The notes below the pieces were generated by a model. That model made no database searches. It worked only from the letters and a program-made list of their open reading frames with translations, and was not told where the DNA came from. From Providencia sp. (lineage in GTDB: Bacteria; Pseudomonadota; Gammaproteobacteria; Enterobacterales; Enterobacteriaceae): a DNA stretch of 57,026 bases. The position numbers and the translations under genes were made by a program. This document shows positions 45,755 to 56,444 of this stretch, piece by piece; position 1 is the stretch's first letter, and each line of letters starts with the position of its first letter. The DNA is taken from positions 169,631 to 226,656 of the forward strand of contig NZ_DOEH01000010.1 of the NCBI RefSeq assembly GCF_003533305.1. The letters run 5' to 3'.

Positions 45755-45822
45755 TTTAATAGCTTAACAGTTATTTTAGTCCGTTGCACGCAACTTAATC
45801 TGTTTACTTTTTAGTACAAAGA

Positions 45823-46827
45823 TTATTCACTCGCCGCACGTAACTTAGTTGGCGCTTTCATAAAGCGGAAGAAGTCTGTGTCCGGACTTAGGACCATAAT
45901 ATCTTCACCACTTTTGAAACTTTGCTCATAAGCACGTAGGCTACGAATAAAGGCATAAAACTCTGGATCTTGATTAAATGCATCAGCAAACAGTTTAGTT
46001 GCCATTGCATCACCTTCACCTCGGTAAGTCAGCGCAGTACGCTCAGATTTAGCCAGAGTTTCCGTCACGGTCTTATCAGCTACCGCACGAATTTTCGTTG
46101 CTTCTTCCTGACCTTGTGAACGATGCTGACGAGCAACTGCTTCACGCTCTGCACGCATACGTGCATAAATTGCTTCAGAAACTTCATTAGGCAGTTCAAT
46201 ACGTTTAATACGTACGTCAACAACTTCAATACCTAATGCAGCCATACTGTTCGCATTAACAACCAGCGGCTTTAAGTTAGTTTCTTGTTCAACACGTGCA
46301 GCAGCAGAAGCGATAGCAGCATCTGCATCTTTCGTTGCTTCGTCTGTCGCTGTTCCTTTATTCAGTGCATCACGAACATCTACAGTTAAACGACCACGTG
46401 AATCTGTAATAATGTCTTTGACACTCAAACGACCAAACTCAGAACGTAAACGGTCACTAAATTTACGTTTTAACAGTGTCTCTGCTTGGAATGGATTACC
46501 ACCGCCCGTCGCCACATAGTAACGACTGAAGTCAGTCACACGCCATTTCAAGTATGAATCCACCATTAAGTCTTTGTTTTCACTTGTCAAATAACGGTCA
46601 GCTTGAATTTCTAGTGTCTGAATACGTGCATCTAACATTTTCACAGTTTCAAGGAATGGTACTTTGAAATGTAAACCCGGCTCATAAATGATCGGTTTGT
46701 TTTCAGAATCACGTAGAACCTTACCAAAACGTAACACAATGCCACGATCCGTTTGAGGAACAATAAAAATAGATGCGTATGCGACTGCCAAAATGGCAAT
46801 AACGATAAAAATAAATGATTTACGCAT
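45823..46827 (-). CDS. hflC: HflC, FtsH-regulatory SPFH protein
   Basis: With HflK it forms the large periplasmic cage that encloses and modulates FtsH. The 334 residues compare with 334 in E. coli. A membrane anchor lies at about 4-20. The SPFH/Band 7 domain has RGIVLRFGKV, then a long charged helix (AREAVARQHRSQGQEEATKIR) and a C-terminal FMKAPTKL. It starts 2 bp after hflK. Confidence 0.97.
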   Translation of the reverse strand: MRKSFIFIVIAILAVAYASIFIVPQTDRGIVLRFGKVLRDSENKPIIYEPGLHFKVPFLETVKMLDARIQTLEIQADRYLTSENKDLMVDSYLKWRVTDFSRYYVATGGGNPFQAETLLKRKFSDRLRSEFGRLSVKDIITDSRGRLTVDVRDALNKGTATDEATKDADAAIASAAARVEQETNLKPLVVNANSMAALGIEVVDVRIKRIELPNEVSEAIYARMRAEREAVARQHRSQGQEEATKIRAVADKTVTETLAKSERTALTYRGEGDAMATKLFADAFNQDPEFYAFIRSLRAYEQSFKSGEDIMVLSPDTDFFRFMKAPTKLRAASE

Positions 46828-46829
46828 GA

Positions 46830-48035
46830 TTATTGTCTCCCTACTCTAGCCGCACCGCCACGAATATCGCTGCTTGATTGCGTTGATACCGCACTATTCG
46901 ATGATGAGCTATTATTGCTTTGGGTTTCCATTCTTGCGGACGAAGCTCCTTTAGCAGCTGAAGCTTTGCTTTCACGCAGTAATTGATCAAGAGGCAGAAC
47001 TAACATGCTGTTGCTCTTATCATTAGCAATAACTTTACGTGTGTTACTTAAAACACGCTCCATCGTATCGATGTATAGACGCTCACGCGTAATTTCTGGT
47101 GCAGCACGATATTCAGGTAGCATTTTAGCAAAGCTTGCCACCTCACCCTCTGCTTTAAAGACCACACTGGCTTTATAAGCTTCGGCTTCTTCAATCATTT
47201 TTTGTGCATTACCTTTCGCAAGTGGCAGAACTTCATTTCGGTAAGCATGGGCTTCACGAATTGTTTTTTGTTCTTCTTCTCTTGCTGAAATCACATCATC
47301 AAATGCCGCTTTAACATCTTCAGGTGGACGCGCTGCTTGGAAGTTGACGTCAAGCAATGTGATACCCATTTTATATGGTGCAATTGTTGACTCTAATTCT
47401 TTTTGCGTCTCGTCACGAATAAATGCACGATTTGCTGTTAGCACTTGTTCCATTTCGGATTGACCGATAACACCACGTACAGCACTGTCTAGCGCTTGAC
47501 GTAAACTATTATCTGGATTGGTCACGCTAAACAGATATTCCGCAGGATCAGTGACACGATATTGCACGTTCATTTCAACGCGAATAACGTTTTCATCTGA
47601 TGTTAGCATCATACCGTTTGTAGCTTGTTCACGAACAGTTTCTACGTTAACAGGCTCAACTCTATCAATAAAAGTTGGTTTCCAGTTCAAACCAGGTCCA
47701 ACAACACCACTATATTCACCAAAACGTAAAACTACGCCACGGTCACTTTCTTTAATGGTATAGAAACCCGATCCTGCCCATACAACGACGATAACAGCAA
47801 TTGCCAACATACCCAGTCGACCGCTGATACGTAATGGCTGTTTATTTTCGCCATCACCACCGCCGCCGCTACCTTTGTTGCCGCCAAGTTTGCTACCTAG
47901 ATTACGAAAGAAATCGTCGAGATCAAAAGCCCCACGTTTCCGACCGCCTTTATTCCCGCCAGAGTTGCCGCCTTTATTGCCGCTTCCCCACGGATCGCGG
48001 TCTTGTCCGTCATTACCGGGCTGATTCCACGCCAT
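46830..48035 (-). CDS. hflK: HflK, FtsH-regulatory SPFH protein
   Basis: Partner of HflC. The 401 residues (E. coli 419) begin with a cytosolic Gly/Asn/Lys-rich segment (GNKGGNSGGNKGGRKR). A membrane helix at about 72-90 and the SPFH domain with DRGVVLRFGEYSG follow. The coiled helix and a Ser/Asn-rich tail end the protein. The substrate ftsH is 43 kb away in this window. Confidence 0.97.
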   Translation of the reverse strand: MAWNQPGNDGQDRDPWGSGNKGGNSGGNKGGRKRGAFDLDDFFRNLGSKLGGNKGSGGGGDGENKQPLRISGRLGMLAIAVIVVVWAGSGFYTIKESDRGVVLRFGEYSGVVGPGLNWKPTFIDRVEPVNVETVREQATNGMMLTSDENVIRVEMNVQYRVTDPAEYLFSVTNPDNSLRQALDSAVRGVIGQSEMEQVLTANRAFIRDETQKELESTIAPYKMGITLLDVNFQAARPPEDVKAAFDDVISAREEEQKTIREAHAYRNEVLPLAKGNAQKMIEEAEAYKASVVFKAEGEVASFAKMLPEYRAAPEITRERLYIDTMERVLSNTRKVIANDKSNSMLVLPLDQLLRESKASAAKGASSARMETQSNNSSSSNSAVSTQSSSDIRGGAARVGRQ

Positions 48036-48187
48036 GTTTTAGCTCCATTCTTATGATTGATTTTCAGGGCTAAGAGCGATACTCATTATAATTTAAGCTG
48101 CCTCAGGCATTTTTCATTATTTTGGGTATATTAGGCTCTTAATATCAATTCCATTGCCTAGTTTTGCTAATTTAAATTTAATTCAAT

Positions 48188-49468
48188 TTAAATAACATAA
48201 CTAGGTAACTGCTGCTCTTGCTTACATAAACGTCGCCAATCCACCATTGGCATACGCACCTCAAGGCCAATTGAGCCGTCTTCCTCCAGCCATTCACGTT
48301 CAATAGATTGAAGGTGATAAAAACGACTACGCAAACGACCTTCGTTTGGTGGTAAACGCAATTCAAAATGTGCGATTTCACCTGAAAGGCGTTCCGTTAA
48401 TGCTTGTAGCAGCAAGGGGATACCTTCACCTGTTTGTGCTGAAACCCAAACACGAACTGGCTTGTTATCCTCGTTTCTGTCAATACGCGGGACAAAATCT
48501 TCCAGCATATCAACTTTGTTCATGACTAATAGTACAGGGATTTCATCCGCTTCGATTTCTTCCAACACACTTTCGACCGCCCGGATATTTTCATCTAAGC
48601 GATTATCGACTGCATCGATAACGTGTAGCAATAGTGTTGCTTCACGAGTTTCTTGCAATGTTGCTTTGAAAGCAGCGACTAAATCGTGCGGTAATTGGCG
48701 AATAAAACCCACAGTATCTGCAAGTACGACGACACCCACATCTTCAACATTAATACGACGAAGTGTTGGATCGAGTGTTGCAAATAGTTGGTCTGCAGCA
48801 TAAACATCAGAAGCGGTCATCCGGTTAAATAAACTTGATTTACCGGCGTTGGTATAACCAACAAGAGAAATAGTCGGAATATCCGCTTTATTTCTCGCCT
48901 GACGCCCTTGTTCACGCTGTCGTTCTACTCGGCTAAGGCGAGACAAGATTTGTTTAATCTTATCTTTCAGTAACCGACGGTCTGTCTCAAGTTGGGTTTC
49001 GCCTGGACCACGTAAGCCTATCCCGCCTTTTTGACGTTCAAGGTGCGTCCATCCTCTCACTAAGCGAGTGGATAAATGCCGTAATTGAGCTAACTCAACT
49101 TGAAGTTTACCTTCGTGTGTACGCGCTCGTTGAGCAAAAATATCTAAAATCACCCCTGTACGGTCAATAACCCTACATTGGCAAATCCTTTCGAGATTAC
49201 GTTCTTGAGCAGGGCTTAGCGTATGATTAAACAACACCACATCCGCACCGCTTGCTTCAACCGCTTCGGCGATTTCTTCGGCTTTGCCTTCACCCACAAA
49301 AAACTTAGCATGGGGAGCCTTACGACTGCCTGTGACTATTTGTACTGGTTTTACTCCCGCAGAAGTCACTAGTAACTCAAATTCTGCCAGATTTTCAGTG
49401 TCTTTTTCTTGAGCAAAAAAGACATGTACTAATACAGCTAGTTCACCGCCTTCATACCTATCAAACAA
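48188..49468 (-). CDS. hflX: HflX, ribosome-splitting GTPase
   Basis: GTPase that rescues stalled or heat-damaged 50S subunits. The N-terminal HflX domain has [20 protein letters not shown] and [11 protein letters not shown]. The motif [17 protein letters not shown] follows, then the G domain with [15 protein letters not shown] and NKVD. The start is TTG at 49468: AAGAGG lies about 8 nt before it, and the resulting 426 residues equal E. coli HflX. An ATG 11 codons upstream is less likely. It follows hfq. Confidence 0.95.
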   Translation of the reverse strand: MFDRYEGGELAVLVHVFFAQEKDTENLAEFELLVTSAGVKPVQIVTGSRKAPHAKFFVGEGKAEEIAEAVEASGADVVLFNHTLSPAQERNLERICQCRVIDRTGVILDIFAQRARTHEGKLQVELAQLRHLSTRLVRGWTHLERQKGGIGLRGPGETQLETDRRLLKDKIKQILSRLSRVERQREQGRQARNKADIPTISLVGYTNAGKSSLFNRMTASDVYAADQLFATLDPTLRRINVEDVGVVVLADTVGFIRQLPHDLVAAFKATLQETREATLLLHVIDAVDNRLDENIRAVESVLEEIEADEIPVLLVMNKVDMLEDFVPRIDRNEDNKPVRVWVSAQTGEGIPLLLQALTERLSGEIAHFELRLPPNEGRLRSRFYHLQSIEREWLEEDGSIGLEVRMPMVDWRRLCKQEQQLPSYVI

Positions 49469-49500
49469 GATATAACCTCTTAGGCTAAACAATAATTGCA

Positions 49501-49543
49501 AAGGAAAAACACAGGTATAGTCTCCCTACCTATGTTTTCCTTA
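49501..49543 (-). terminator. Hairpin between hfq and hflX
   Basis: AAGGAAAA-CA-AGGTA arms pair with TACCT-TG-TTTTCCTT around a 9-nt loop. In E. coli a similar site partly ends hfq transcripts. Confidence 0.65.
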
Positions 49544-49560
49544 TATTTTAGCGTGCAAAC

Positions 49561-49863
49561 TTACTCAGTAACTTCGCCATCCTGCGCTGCAGGAGTACCA
49601 CCTGAATGGTAATTGCTATTGCCTGCGCCACCAGCAGTAGGAGTGCCACTATGGTGAGAAACAGGACGAGCAGGGACAACGGTAGAGATAGCATGTTTAT
49701 AAACCATCTGACTAACCGTATTTTTCAGTAAAATGACAAATTGATCAAAAGATTCAATTTGTCCCTGCAATTTGATGCCATTAACGAGATAAATAGATAC
49801 CGGAACCCTTTCACGACGTAATGCGTTCAGGAACGGATCTTGCAAAGATTGCCCCTTAGCCAT
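49561..49863 (-). CDS. hfq: RNA chaperone Hfq
   Basis: Hexameric Sm-like protein that pairs small RNAs with mRNAs. The 100 residues compare with 102 in E. coli. Sm1 spans [20 protein letters not shown] and [19 protein letters not shown]. Sm2 is VYKHAISTV. The unstructured Gly/Ser/His tail ends AAQDGEVTE. It follows miaA. Confidence 0.99.
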   Translation of the reverse strand: MAKGQSLQDPFLNALRRERVPVSIYLVNGIKLQGQIESFDQFVILLKNTVSQMVYKHAISTVVPARPVSHHSGTPTAGGAGNSNYHSGGTPAAQDGEVTE

Positions 49864-49982
49864 TCTATGTTTTCCTTATTTTGTTGTTTTTAAATGAGAA
49901 CCTTACGATTCCAAAAATTAACTACTCAAAAATTGCGCTTAACGTTCTAATTGTACACACAAACAATAGCCCTATGCACGTA

Positions 49983-50006
49983 TATACTCGTCATGCTTCA
50001 AGTTGC
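49983..50006 (-). repeat. ERIC-terminus-like fragment
   Basis: On the minus strand GCAACTTGAAGCATGACGAG then TATA closely resembles the ERIC right end. No ERIC core is visible next to it, so this is probably a truncated relic in the 235-bp miaA-hfq spacer. Confidence 0.45.
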
Positions 50007-50098
50007 TTAAGTGTTAGACTTCTCAGCGCTCCTAGTCATAGCCTTTGTTCTGTTTCTAGAAGAAGCTTCACTTACCGCCTACACACAACACGAATTAT

Positions 50099-51037
50099 CT
50101 ACGCTAATACCTGCATAACCGCTTTAAGCGCATGCTGGGATTGTTCACTATCTAACCTGTGAATGTTCTCCCAACCTCTCAACCAGGTAATTTGGCGTTT
50201 TGCCAATTGGCGTGTTGCACAAATTCCCCGATAAACCATTTCATCATAATCTATTTCGCCATCGAGATATGACCACATTTGCCGATATCCGACACAACGG
50301 ATCGAAGGTAAATCGGCATGGAGATCACCTCGATTATAAAGAGCACGAACTTCCTCTTCGAAACCAGCGTCTAACATCAAATGATAACGCTGCTCAATAC
50401 GCTCATGTAAAATTTTACGATCTTGGGGCGCAATAGCAAACTGAAACACATTATAAGGTAATTCTTCACCCGCTGTTTGTGTCATTTCAGTCAAAGTTTG
50501 TCCCGAAATGAGATATACCTCTAAAGCCCGGGATAATCTTTGCGGATCATTAGGATGAATCCTAGCCGCAGCAACAGGATCTACCTCAGCTAAACGGCGA
50601 TGCACTTCGGACCATCCTTGTTCGCGTGCTATATTTTCAATTTCTTCACGTATAGCCTGATCAGCAGAAGGCAATGGAGAAAGGCCTTCAAGCAATGCTT
50701 TAAAATAAAGCATTGTACCGCCCACCAATAATGGAATATTACCTCTCGCCGTAATTTCTCCCATTACATTCAATGCATCACGCCGAAAATCAGCGGCGGA
50801 ATAAGGCAATGATGGGTCAAGAATATCAATCAAATGATGTGGTGCTTGACTAAGTTCATCTTGATTTGGCTTTGCCGTACCGATATCCATGCCACGATAA
50901 ATTAATGCCGAATCGACACTAATAACCTCGACAGGCAATCTCTGACAAAGCTCAATCGCTAAAGCTGTTTTACCTGAAGCCGTAGGGCCCATCAGGAATA
51001 TTGCATCAGGCCTTTTTTGAGTTACTAAATCACTCAT
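50099..51037 (-). CDS. miaA: tRNA dimethylallyltransferase
   Basis: Adds the isopentenyl group to A37 of tRNAs reading UNN codons. The 312 residues compare with 316 in E. coli. P-loop [29 protein letters not shown] and [14 protein letters not shown] are visible, and [14 protein letters not shown] and [14 protein letters not shown] close the protein. It overlaps mutL by 8 bp. Confidence 0.98.
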   Translation of the reverse strand: MSDLVTQKRPDAIFLMGPTASGKTALAIELCQRLPVEVISVDSALIYRGMDIGTAKPNQDELSQAPHHLIDILDPSLPYSAADFRRDALNVMGEITARGNIPLLVGGTMLYFKALLEGLSPLPSADQAIREEIENIAREQGWSEVHRRLAEVDPVAAARIHPNDPQRLSRALEVYLISGQTLTEMTQTAGEELPYNVFQFAIAPQDRKILHERIEQRYHLMLDAGFEEEVRALYNRGDLHADLPSIRCVGYRQMWSYLDGEIDYDEMVYRGICATRQLAKRQITWLRGWENIHRLDSEQSQHALKAVMQVLA

Positions 51038-53003
51038 TTGTTAGTGTCGCTACCACGGATTGTAAATTAATTAATTGTAATAATGTTGATGGTGGATTTT
51101 GAACCCACTGCGGACAAATCCGCTCAACATCTGCGAGTAACTGAACAGCCTGCGCTAAATTCCAACTTTCTTCGGTTTTTGTCTGCGAAATCGCTTTAGC
51201 TAACCATTGTGCGATATCTTCGTGCGTTACACTTTCTTTTGTAGACAAAAAAATAATTAAATCAGAAAAAAGCTGTGATAAATTTTGTGTTCTTAATGGT
51301 AACGATACCGTATGAATTGTTACTTTTCCATGAAATATCGTGGCTTCGATACCAAATAGTGTCAATTGTTCCTTGTATCGCTGTAAAATCTCAATTTCAT
51401 CACGATTAAGTGACAATTTTAAGGGTATTAACAGTGGTTGAGGTTTTAATGCCTCACCATTAGGCGACAACTGAGATAATCTCAACAAGAAATTAGCTTC
51501 AGTTAAGGATAACAGCATTAGGCCCAATGAAGACTCAATTAATGCAAAGTTTTTTGCGTAAATTGTCAAGACTTTACCAAATTGGTAGTTATCCGCATTT
51601 TTTGCAACCTGTTCAGAAGCAACTGCAATACCAGCGAGAGGTTGTCGTGCTGGAAACAGAGGCTTTTTATCCTCTTTTGCCACTGGGATTGACATCAAAC
51701 TTTGATAAAGTTGCCCTGCTTTACGGTCATAAGTGGGTGCTATATTCCCTTCACTCATTTTTTCTTGCGCATAATTCGATTGTTTGGCCTGAGAAACGGC
51801 CGGAGTGGCATCAGAAGTAGCGCAAGATTCTGTCACATCAGTATAGGCAACTTTAGGCTCTTTAGCTGATATATCATGACGCATATTTTGATGAGAAACC
51901 TTTGGCTGCGTAACTTTATGCGTTGATGAAAAATAATTATCACCAGCAGAAGAACGATTTGCTATTTCCGTCGATGCAGATTCAATACCGGGGAGTTCAT
52001 CAACCGCTACTGCGCTCATCAATGCCGTACGAACCGCTTGATAAATAAAGTCATGAATTAATCTTGCCTGATGAAAACGTACCTCATGCTTTGCTGGATG
52101 TACGTTAACATCAACTTGTTTCGGATCGATAGTTAAATATAGTACATAGGCAGGTTGTTGATTCTCATCTAAATGGCCTTCATAAGCTTGGCGGATCGCG
52201 TGATTAATTAACCTATCTCGCATCATTCGCCCATTCACATAACAATACTGAATTTCACTAACTGGTGTGCTCGATGGCGAAACCACCCAACCTTTAATTC
52301 CTAAGTCGCTATGTTCCCATGAAAGTGCAAGCGCCCCTTGCATAAAGCCAGTACCACAAATTGTTGCTAAGCGTTTTTCTTGTTGTTTATCATCATTAGC
52401 CGCACGATATTGCTTAACCAACTTTCCATTATGGCTAAGGTTAATGGCAACATCTGGGCGTGATAACGCAATACGGCGAACAATTTCGTCAATATGGCCA
52501 AATTCTGTTTTTTCTGTACGCATAAACTTGCGCCGAGCTGGCGTATTGTAGAATAAATCTAACACTTCTACCGTTGTGCCATTAGGATGAGCCGCTGGTT
52601 TTACAGAAACTTGCATATCACGGCCTTCCGCATAGGATTGCCATGCTTCGGTTTGTTCCGCAGGTTTTGAGGTCAAGGTCAGCCGTGAAACCGAACTAAT
52701 ACTCGCCAGTGCTTCACCACGAAATCCCATACTCATAATGGCTTCAAGATCATCTAATGTGGCAATTTTACTCGTTGCATGACGCGCTAGAGCAAGTATT
52801 AACTCATCTTTACTAATACCGCAGCCATTGTCCCGGATACGAATAAGCTTCTCTCCACCACGCTCAATATCGATATCAATACGTGTCGCCTTAGCATCAA
52901 GGCTATTTTCAACTAGCTCTTTAACGACAGATGCAGGTCTTTCGACCACTTCACCTGCCGCAATTTGATTCGCTAATTGAGGGGAGAGAATATGAATTGC
53001 CAT
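51030..53003 (-). CDS. mutL: DNA mismatch repair protein MutL
   Basis: Couples MutS recognition to MutH nicking. The 657 residues compare with 615 in E. coli; the difference lies in the central linker (about 335-460), rich in Ser, Ala and Lys. GHKL ATPase motifs are [21 protein letters not shown] and GFRGEAL. The C-terminal dimerisation domain lacks the endonuclease DQHAAHER motif, as expected with MutH-type repair. Confidence 0.98.
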   Translation of the reverse strand: MAIHILSPQLANQIAAGEVVERPASVVKELVENSLDAKATRIDIDIERGGEKLIRIRDNGCGISKDELILALARHATSKIATLDDLEAIMSMGFRGEALASISSVSRLTLTSKPAEQTEAWQSYAEGRDMQVSVKPAAHPNGTTVEVLDLFYNTPARRKFMRTEKTEFGHIDEIVRRIALSRPDVAINLSHNGKLVKQYRAANDDKQQEKRLATICGTGFMQGALALSWEHSDLGIKGWVVSPSSTPVSEIQYCYVNGRMMRDRLINHAIRQAYEGHLDENQQPAYVLYLTIDPKQVDVNVHPAKHEVRFHQARLIHDFIYQAVRTALMSAVAVDELPGIESASTEIANRSSAGDNYFSSTHKVTQPKVSHQNMRHDISAKEPKVAYTDVTESCATSDATPAVSQAKQSNYAQEKMSEGNIAPTYDRKAGQLYQSLMSIPVAKEDKKPLFPARQPLAGIAVASEQVAKNADNYQFGKVLTIYAKNFALIESSLGLMLLSLTEANFLLRLSQLSPNGEALKPQPLLIPLKLSLNRDEIEILQRYKEQLTLFGIEATIFHGKVTIHTVSLPLRTQNLSQLFSDLIIFLSTKESVTHEDIAQWLAKAISQTKTEESWNLAQAVQLLADVERICPQWVQNPPSTLLQLINLQSVVATLTNE

Positions 53004-53015
53004 TGCTCAAACCTC

Positions 53016-54311
53016 TTATTTAGGCGCTGCTTGTATCGGGTTAGCTAAAAAATATTGGCGTAATCCTTGATGAATAGCCTCAGCGACTTTTTCTTGATAA
53101 TCATTTGATTTAAGTAGCTGCTCTTCTGCGGCATTACTAATAAATCCAGTTTCGACTAAAATCGATGGAATATCCGGTGAACGTAATACCCCAAGACTTG
53201 CATGTTCTGGCGTTTTCTTATGAATATTACCCACTTTTCTGAGTTGCTGGATAACTTGAACCGCAACGTCATAGCCGACTCGTTGTGAATGACCAAACTG
53301 CAAATCTAAAACGGCTTGACTCAAATATGGGTCAGCACCACTAAGCGCATCCCCTGCACCACCTAATAATTCAGATTGTTTTTCACGTTGTTCAAGCCAG
53401 CTACCCAACTCACTGTTCGCTCGACGGTTTGATAATACCCAAACCGAAGCACCGCGAGCGCTGCTATTGGGTGCTGAGTCCGCATGAATGGATACCAACA
53501 TGTTGGCATTCTTTTTACGAGCAACATCAGAGCGACCACTGACAGAAATAAAATAATCACTGTCTCGTGTCATTACAGGTGTAAACATCGGATCTGTGGC
53601 AAGTTTTTGATACAACTTACGCGAAACACTTAGCGTAACGTCTTTTTCCTTATAACCATTTTTACCAATTGCACCGGGGTCTTTCCCCCCATGCCCTGCA
53701 TCAATAGCGATAACTACTTGTTTCGAGCCTTTAGGCATCGTTTTATTTTTAACCGCAGCAGGCGCAGGCTCCATCGCCGGCGTATTCATTTTAAGTGGCT
53801 TATCTTGCAAAACTGGTAGGTTATTATTCACAGATTGGCGAGGTACAGCAGTATTATTAAAGACAGTCGATGAGTTAGCTTTCCCCGTCGAAACGGTCAA
53901 CTCCAATTGATACTGACCTGAAACTTGTTTCAGCACAGCTTTAGTTTTTGCCGCTTGTGATAATTCTAAAACAATACGTTTATGTTGGCTATCGGCGGGT
54001 TGGCTAGCACGCACTAACTTAACCAAATCACCTGATGGTAACGTCAAAGGCAATCCAACAATTTCTCCACGTTGTTTAACATCAATGACAAGACGCTCAG
54101 GTGAATGCAAAGGAAAATATGAGTAATCAGGCTTACCATCAATAAATGTTAGCGTCACAAGAGACTGTGAAGCGCTATTGTTTACTTGAATATTTGATAA
54201 TGCGGCGGCCTGTGCTTGTGATGTAAACCCCCACAAAATGGATACCATAAACAGTAGCAGAAAAGAAAAAAGACTTTTCTTTGTTATTCTAATCATAAAT
54301 GCATTCAACAT
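53016..54311 (-). CDS. amiB: N-acetylmuramoyl-L-alanine amidase B
   Basis: Zinc amidase that splits septal murein, activated by EnvC. The 431 residues compare with 445 in E. coli. A signal peptide ends near AQA at about residue 36. The AMIN domain extends to about 140, with a linker to about 195. The Amidase_3 domain has IAIDAGHGGKDPGAIG, VSIHADSAP and VETGFISN, with zinc ligands His, Glu and His. No LysM repeats follow. Confidence 0.96.
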   Translation of the reverse strand: MLNAFMIRITKKSLFSFLLLFMVSILWGFTSQAQAAALSNIQVNNSASQSLVTLTFIDGKPDYSYFPLHSPERLVIDVKQRGEIVGLPLTLPSGDLVKLVRASQPADSQHKRIVLELSQAAKTKAVLKQVSGQYQLELTVSTGKANSSTVFNNTAVPRQSVNNNLPVLQDKPLKMNTPAMEPAPAAVKNKTMPKGSKQVVIAIDAGHGGKDPGAIGKNGYKEKDVTLSVSRKLYQKLATDPMFTPVMTRDSDYFISVSGRSDVARKKNANMLVSIHADSAPNSSARGASVWVLSNRRANSELGSWLEQREKQSELLGGAGDALSGADPYLSQAVLDLQFGHSQRVGYDVAVQVIQQLRKVGNIHKKTPEHASLGVLRSPDIPSILVETGFISNAAEEQLLKSNDYQEKVAEAIHQGLRQYFLANPIQAAPK

Positions 54312-54325
54312 GAGCGATAAATTCC

Positions 54326-54799
54326 TTAGAGTACCTGCAATGCTTCTAACAACGACTCCCCATATACTGAAAGAGCGACAAAGTGAGCCTGACGCCCCTC
54401 ACCTTGATATGTCAGATGGAGCTCAAGATCTGCTTGAGGTAAAAAACCTTTACCTTGCTGTGGCCATTCAACCAGACAGATCGAATTTTCAGAAAAATAG
54501 TCGCGAATTCCCATAAATTCAAGTTCTTCAGGATCCGCTAAACGATATAGATCAAAGTGAAATACTTGTCTATCGGCTAATTCGTAAGGCTCAACTAATG
54601 TGTAAGTTGGACTTTTTACATGCCCTTTATGGCCTAGTGCCTGTAAGAAACCACGACTAAATGTTGTTTTCCCCGCGCCAAGATCCCCATAAAGGTTAAT
54701 GATCGTAGCTTGGTGGCAAGCCTTCGCAACAGCGCGTCCCAACGCAACAGTTTGCTCTTCATTCGCCAATTGTAGAGTGCGTTCTTTCATCGATGTCAT
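54326..54799 (-). CDS. tsaE: TsaE, t6A tRNA modification ATPase
   Basis: Partner of TsaB and TsaD in threonylcarbamoyl-A37 synthesis. The 157 residues compare with 153 in E. coli. Walker [30 protein letters not shown] and [15 protein letters not shown] are typical. The start is uncertain between 54799 and 54790. In E. coli nnr lies upstream between tsaE and queG; here the space is only about 200 bp. Confidence 0.95.
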   Translation of the reverse strand: MTSMKERTLQLANEEQTVALGRAVAKACHQATIINLYGDLGAGKTTFSRGFLQALGHKGHVKSPTYTLVEPYELADRQVFHFDLYRLADPEELEFMGIRDYFSENSICLVEWPQQGKGFLPQADLELHLTYQGEGRQAHFVALSVYGESLLEALQVL

Positions 54800-55006
54800 A
54801 GCCAACTTATTTTGAATATAGATATTACAGTCTATAATAACCTATACCTGTGTATTTTTCTTAATTTACATTGTGCTAATCATGAGATCAGAAATATCCT
54901 ATAATTGATCCTAACTTCTTTAGGCATTTTAGTTTCATTCATTTTGCTAAACATCATGAAAATGATAGAGTGCCAACCGCATCCACCCTGACCTTGATAA
55001 AATTTG

Positions 55007-56164
55007 ATGGCAAAACTCCTCGATCTCAACACGTTAGTTCAAAATATTAAACAATGGGGAATCGAAGCAGGCTTCCAGCAAGTGGGTATCTGCGATACCG
55101 ATTTATCTCTTGAAGAACCCAAACTGCAAGCATGGCTAGATAAACAATATCATGGGGATATGGAATGGATGAAGCGCCACGGCATGATGCGAGCTCGGCC
55201 TCATGAGCTACATCCAGGAACTTTACGCGTAATCAGCGTCCGTATGAATTACCTTCCTGCAAAAGCCGCTTTCGCCAGTACTCTCAATAATCCAGATCTG
55301 GGTTATGTCAGCCGTTATGCTCTCGGTCGAGATTATCATAAGCTATTAAAAAAACGCTTAAAAATACTAGCGGATAAGATTTTAGCCTATTGTCTTGAAT
55401 TCGATTATCCAGATGCGTTGAACTTTCGCCCTTTTGTTGACTCTGCACCTATTTTAGAACGTCCTCTGGCCGTTAAGGCCGGTTTAGGCTGGACAGGTAA
55501 ACATTCTTTAGTTTTAAATCAAGAAGCCGGATCTTGGTTTTTCTTGGGAGAATTGTTGGTCAATCTCCCCTTACCCGTTGATCAACCCGTTGAAGAACAA
55601 TGTGGCCGCTGCGTTGCCTGCATGACAACTTGTCCAACAGGTGCAATTGTCGAGCCTTATACCATTGATGCTAGGCGCTGTATTTCATACCTAACTATTG
55701 AGCTCGATACTGCTATTCCTGAAGAATTCCGCTCATTGATGGGTAATCGAATCTATGGCTGTGATGACTGCCAACTGATTTGCCCATGGAATCGTTTTTC
55801 TCAATTAACAGATGAAGAAGATTTTAGTCCAAGGCAAGCATTACATACACCTGAGCTACTTGATCTTTTTTCTTGGAATGAAGAGAAATTTTTACGGGTC
55901 ACGGAAGGTTCAGCCATACGTCGTATCGGTTACATAAAATGGCTAAGAAATATTAGTGTCGCGTTAGGTAATGCCGCCTATCAAGATCGTATCGTATTAG
56001 CATTACAAGAAAAACTGGGTATCAATGAAATGTTGGATGAGCACTTTCATTGGGCCATTTTACAACAGCTTAATCGTCGGGAGGAGAATCAAGTTACTAT
56101 TCAGACTTCACAACAAAAACGACTTGTACGCGTTATTACCAAAGGTTTACCGAGAGATGCTTAA
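55007..56164 (+). CDS. queG: Epoxyqueuosine reductase QueG
   Basis: Cobalamin and Fe-S enzyme for the last step of queuosine synthesis in tRNA. The 385 residues compare with 379 in E. coli. The N-terminal cobalamin-binding domain has YHKLLKKRLK and FVDSAPILERPLA. Two [4Fe-4S] motifs are CGRCVACMTTCPTG and CDDCQLICPWN. A HEAT-like C-terminal part ends RVITKGLPRDA. ATG at 55007; it is divergent from tsaE. Confidence 0.97.
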   Translation: MAKLLDLNTLVQNIKQWGIEAGFQQVGICDTDLSLEEPKLQAWLDKQYHGDMEWMKRHGMMRARPHELHPGTLRVISVRMNYLPAKAAFASTLNNPDLGYVSRYALGRDYHKLLKKRLKILADKILAYCLEFDYPDALNFRPFVDSAPILERPLAVKAGLGWTGKHSLVLNQEAGSWFFLGELLVNLPLPVDQPVEEQCGRCVACMTTCPTGAIVEPYTIDARRCISYLTIELDTAIPEEFRSLMGNRIYGCDDCQLICPWNRFSQLTDEEDFSPRQALHTPELLDLFSWNEEKFLRVTEGSAIRRIGYIKWLRNISVALGNAAYQDRIVLALQEKLGINEMLDEHFHWAILQQLNRREENQVTIQTSQQKRLVRVITKGLPRDA

Positions 56165-56300
56165 AAAAAATGCGGCTATATATCTCAATTCAGAATTTGT
56201 CAAATAAGTGTGAATAAAATAAAAATTGCTTAGTAGACAATAGGTAAAGAATTTACAAGCTATGCTTAGCACATTTTGAATAAATAAATTAATACATTTA

Positions 56301-56313
56301 AATCAATTTGTTA
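56301..56313 (+). promoter_or_regulatory. IHF consensus site in candidate datA
   Basis: AATCAATTTGTTA matches WATCAANNNNTTR at every position, with AT-rich DNA upstream. It lies between the first and second DnaA boxes. In E. coli datA, IHF bending is needed for DnaA-ATP hydrolysis. Confidence 0.7.
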
Positions 56314-56370
56314 CATAATCCTCAATGCTAATATCTTCAAGACAATACTTAAATTGTTAACATTCAAACC

Positions 56371-56379
56371 TGTGGATAA
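56371..56379 (-). promoter_or_regulatory. DnaA box, perfect match
   Basis: TTATCCACA on the minus strand, the high-affinity consensus. It lies 65 bp from the identical box at 56436. Confidence 0.8.
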
Positions 56380-56435
56380 CTCTGTGTAATAACTTATTTC
56401 AAATAGCGATAACGACAACCTTAATATCATTGTCC

Positions 56436-56444
56436 TGTGGATAA
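56436..56444 (-). promoter_or_regulatory. DnaA box, perfect match
   Basis: TTATCCACA on the minus strand. The context CCTGTGGATAACT is shared with the first copy. Confidence 0.8.

Noticed and set aside
49881..50162. 93-residue plus-strand open frame between hfq and miaA
   Set aside because: Runs over the ERIC-like fragment and the miaA 3' end on the opposite strand; composition is not protein-like.
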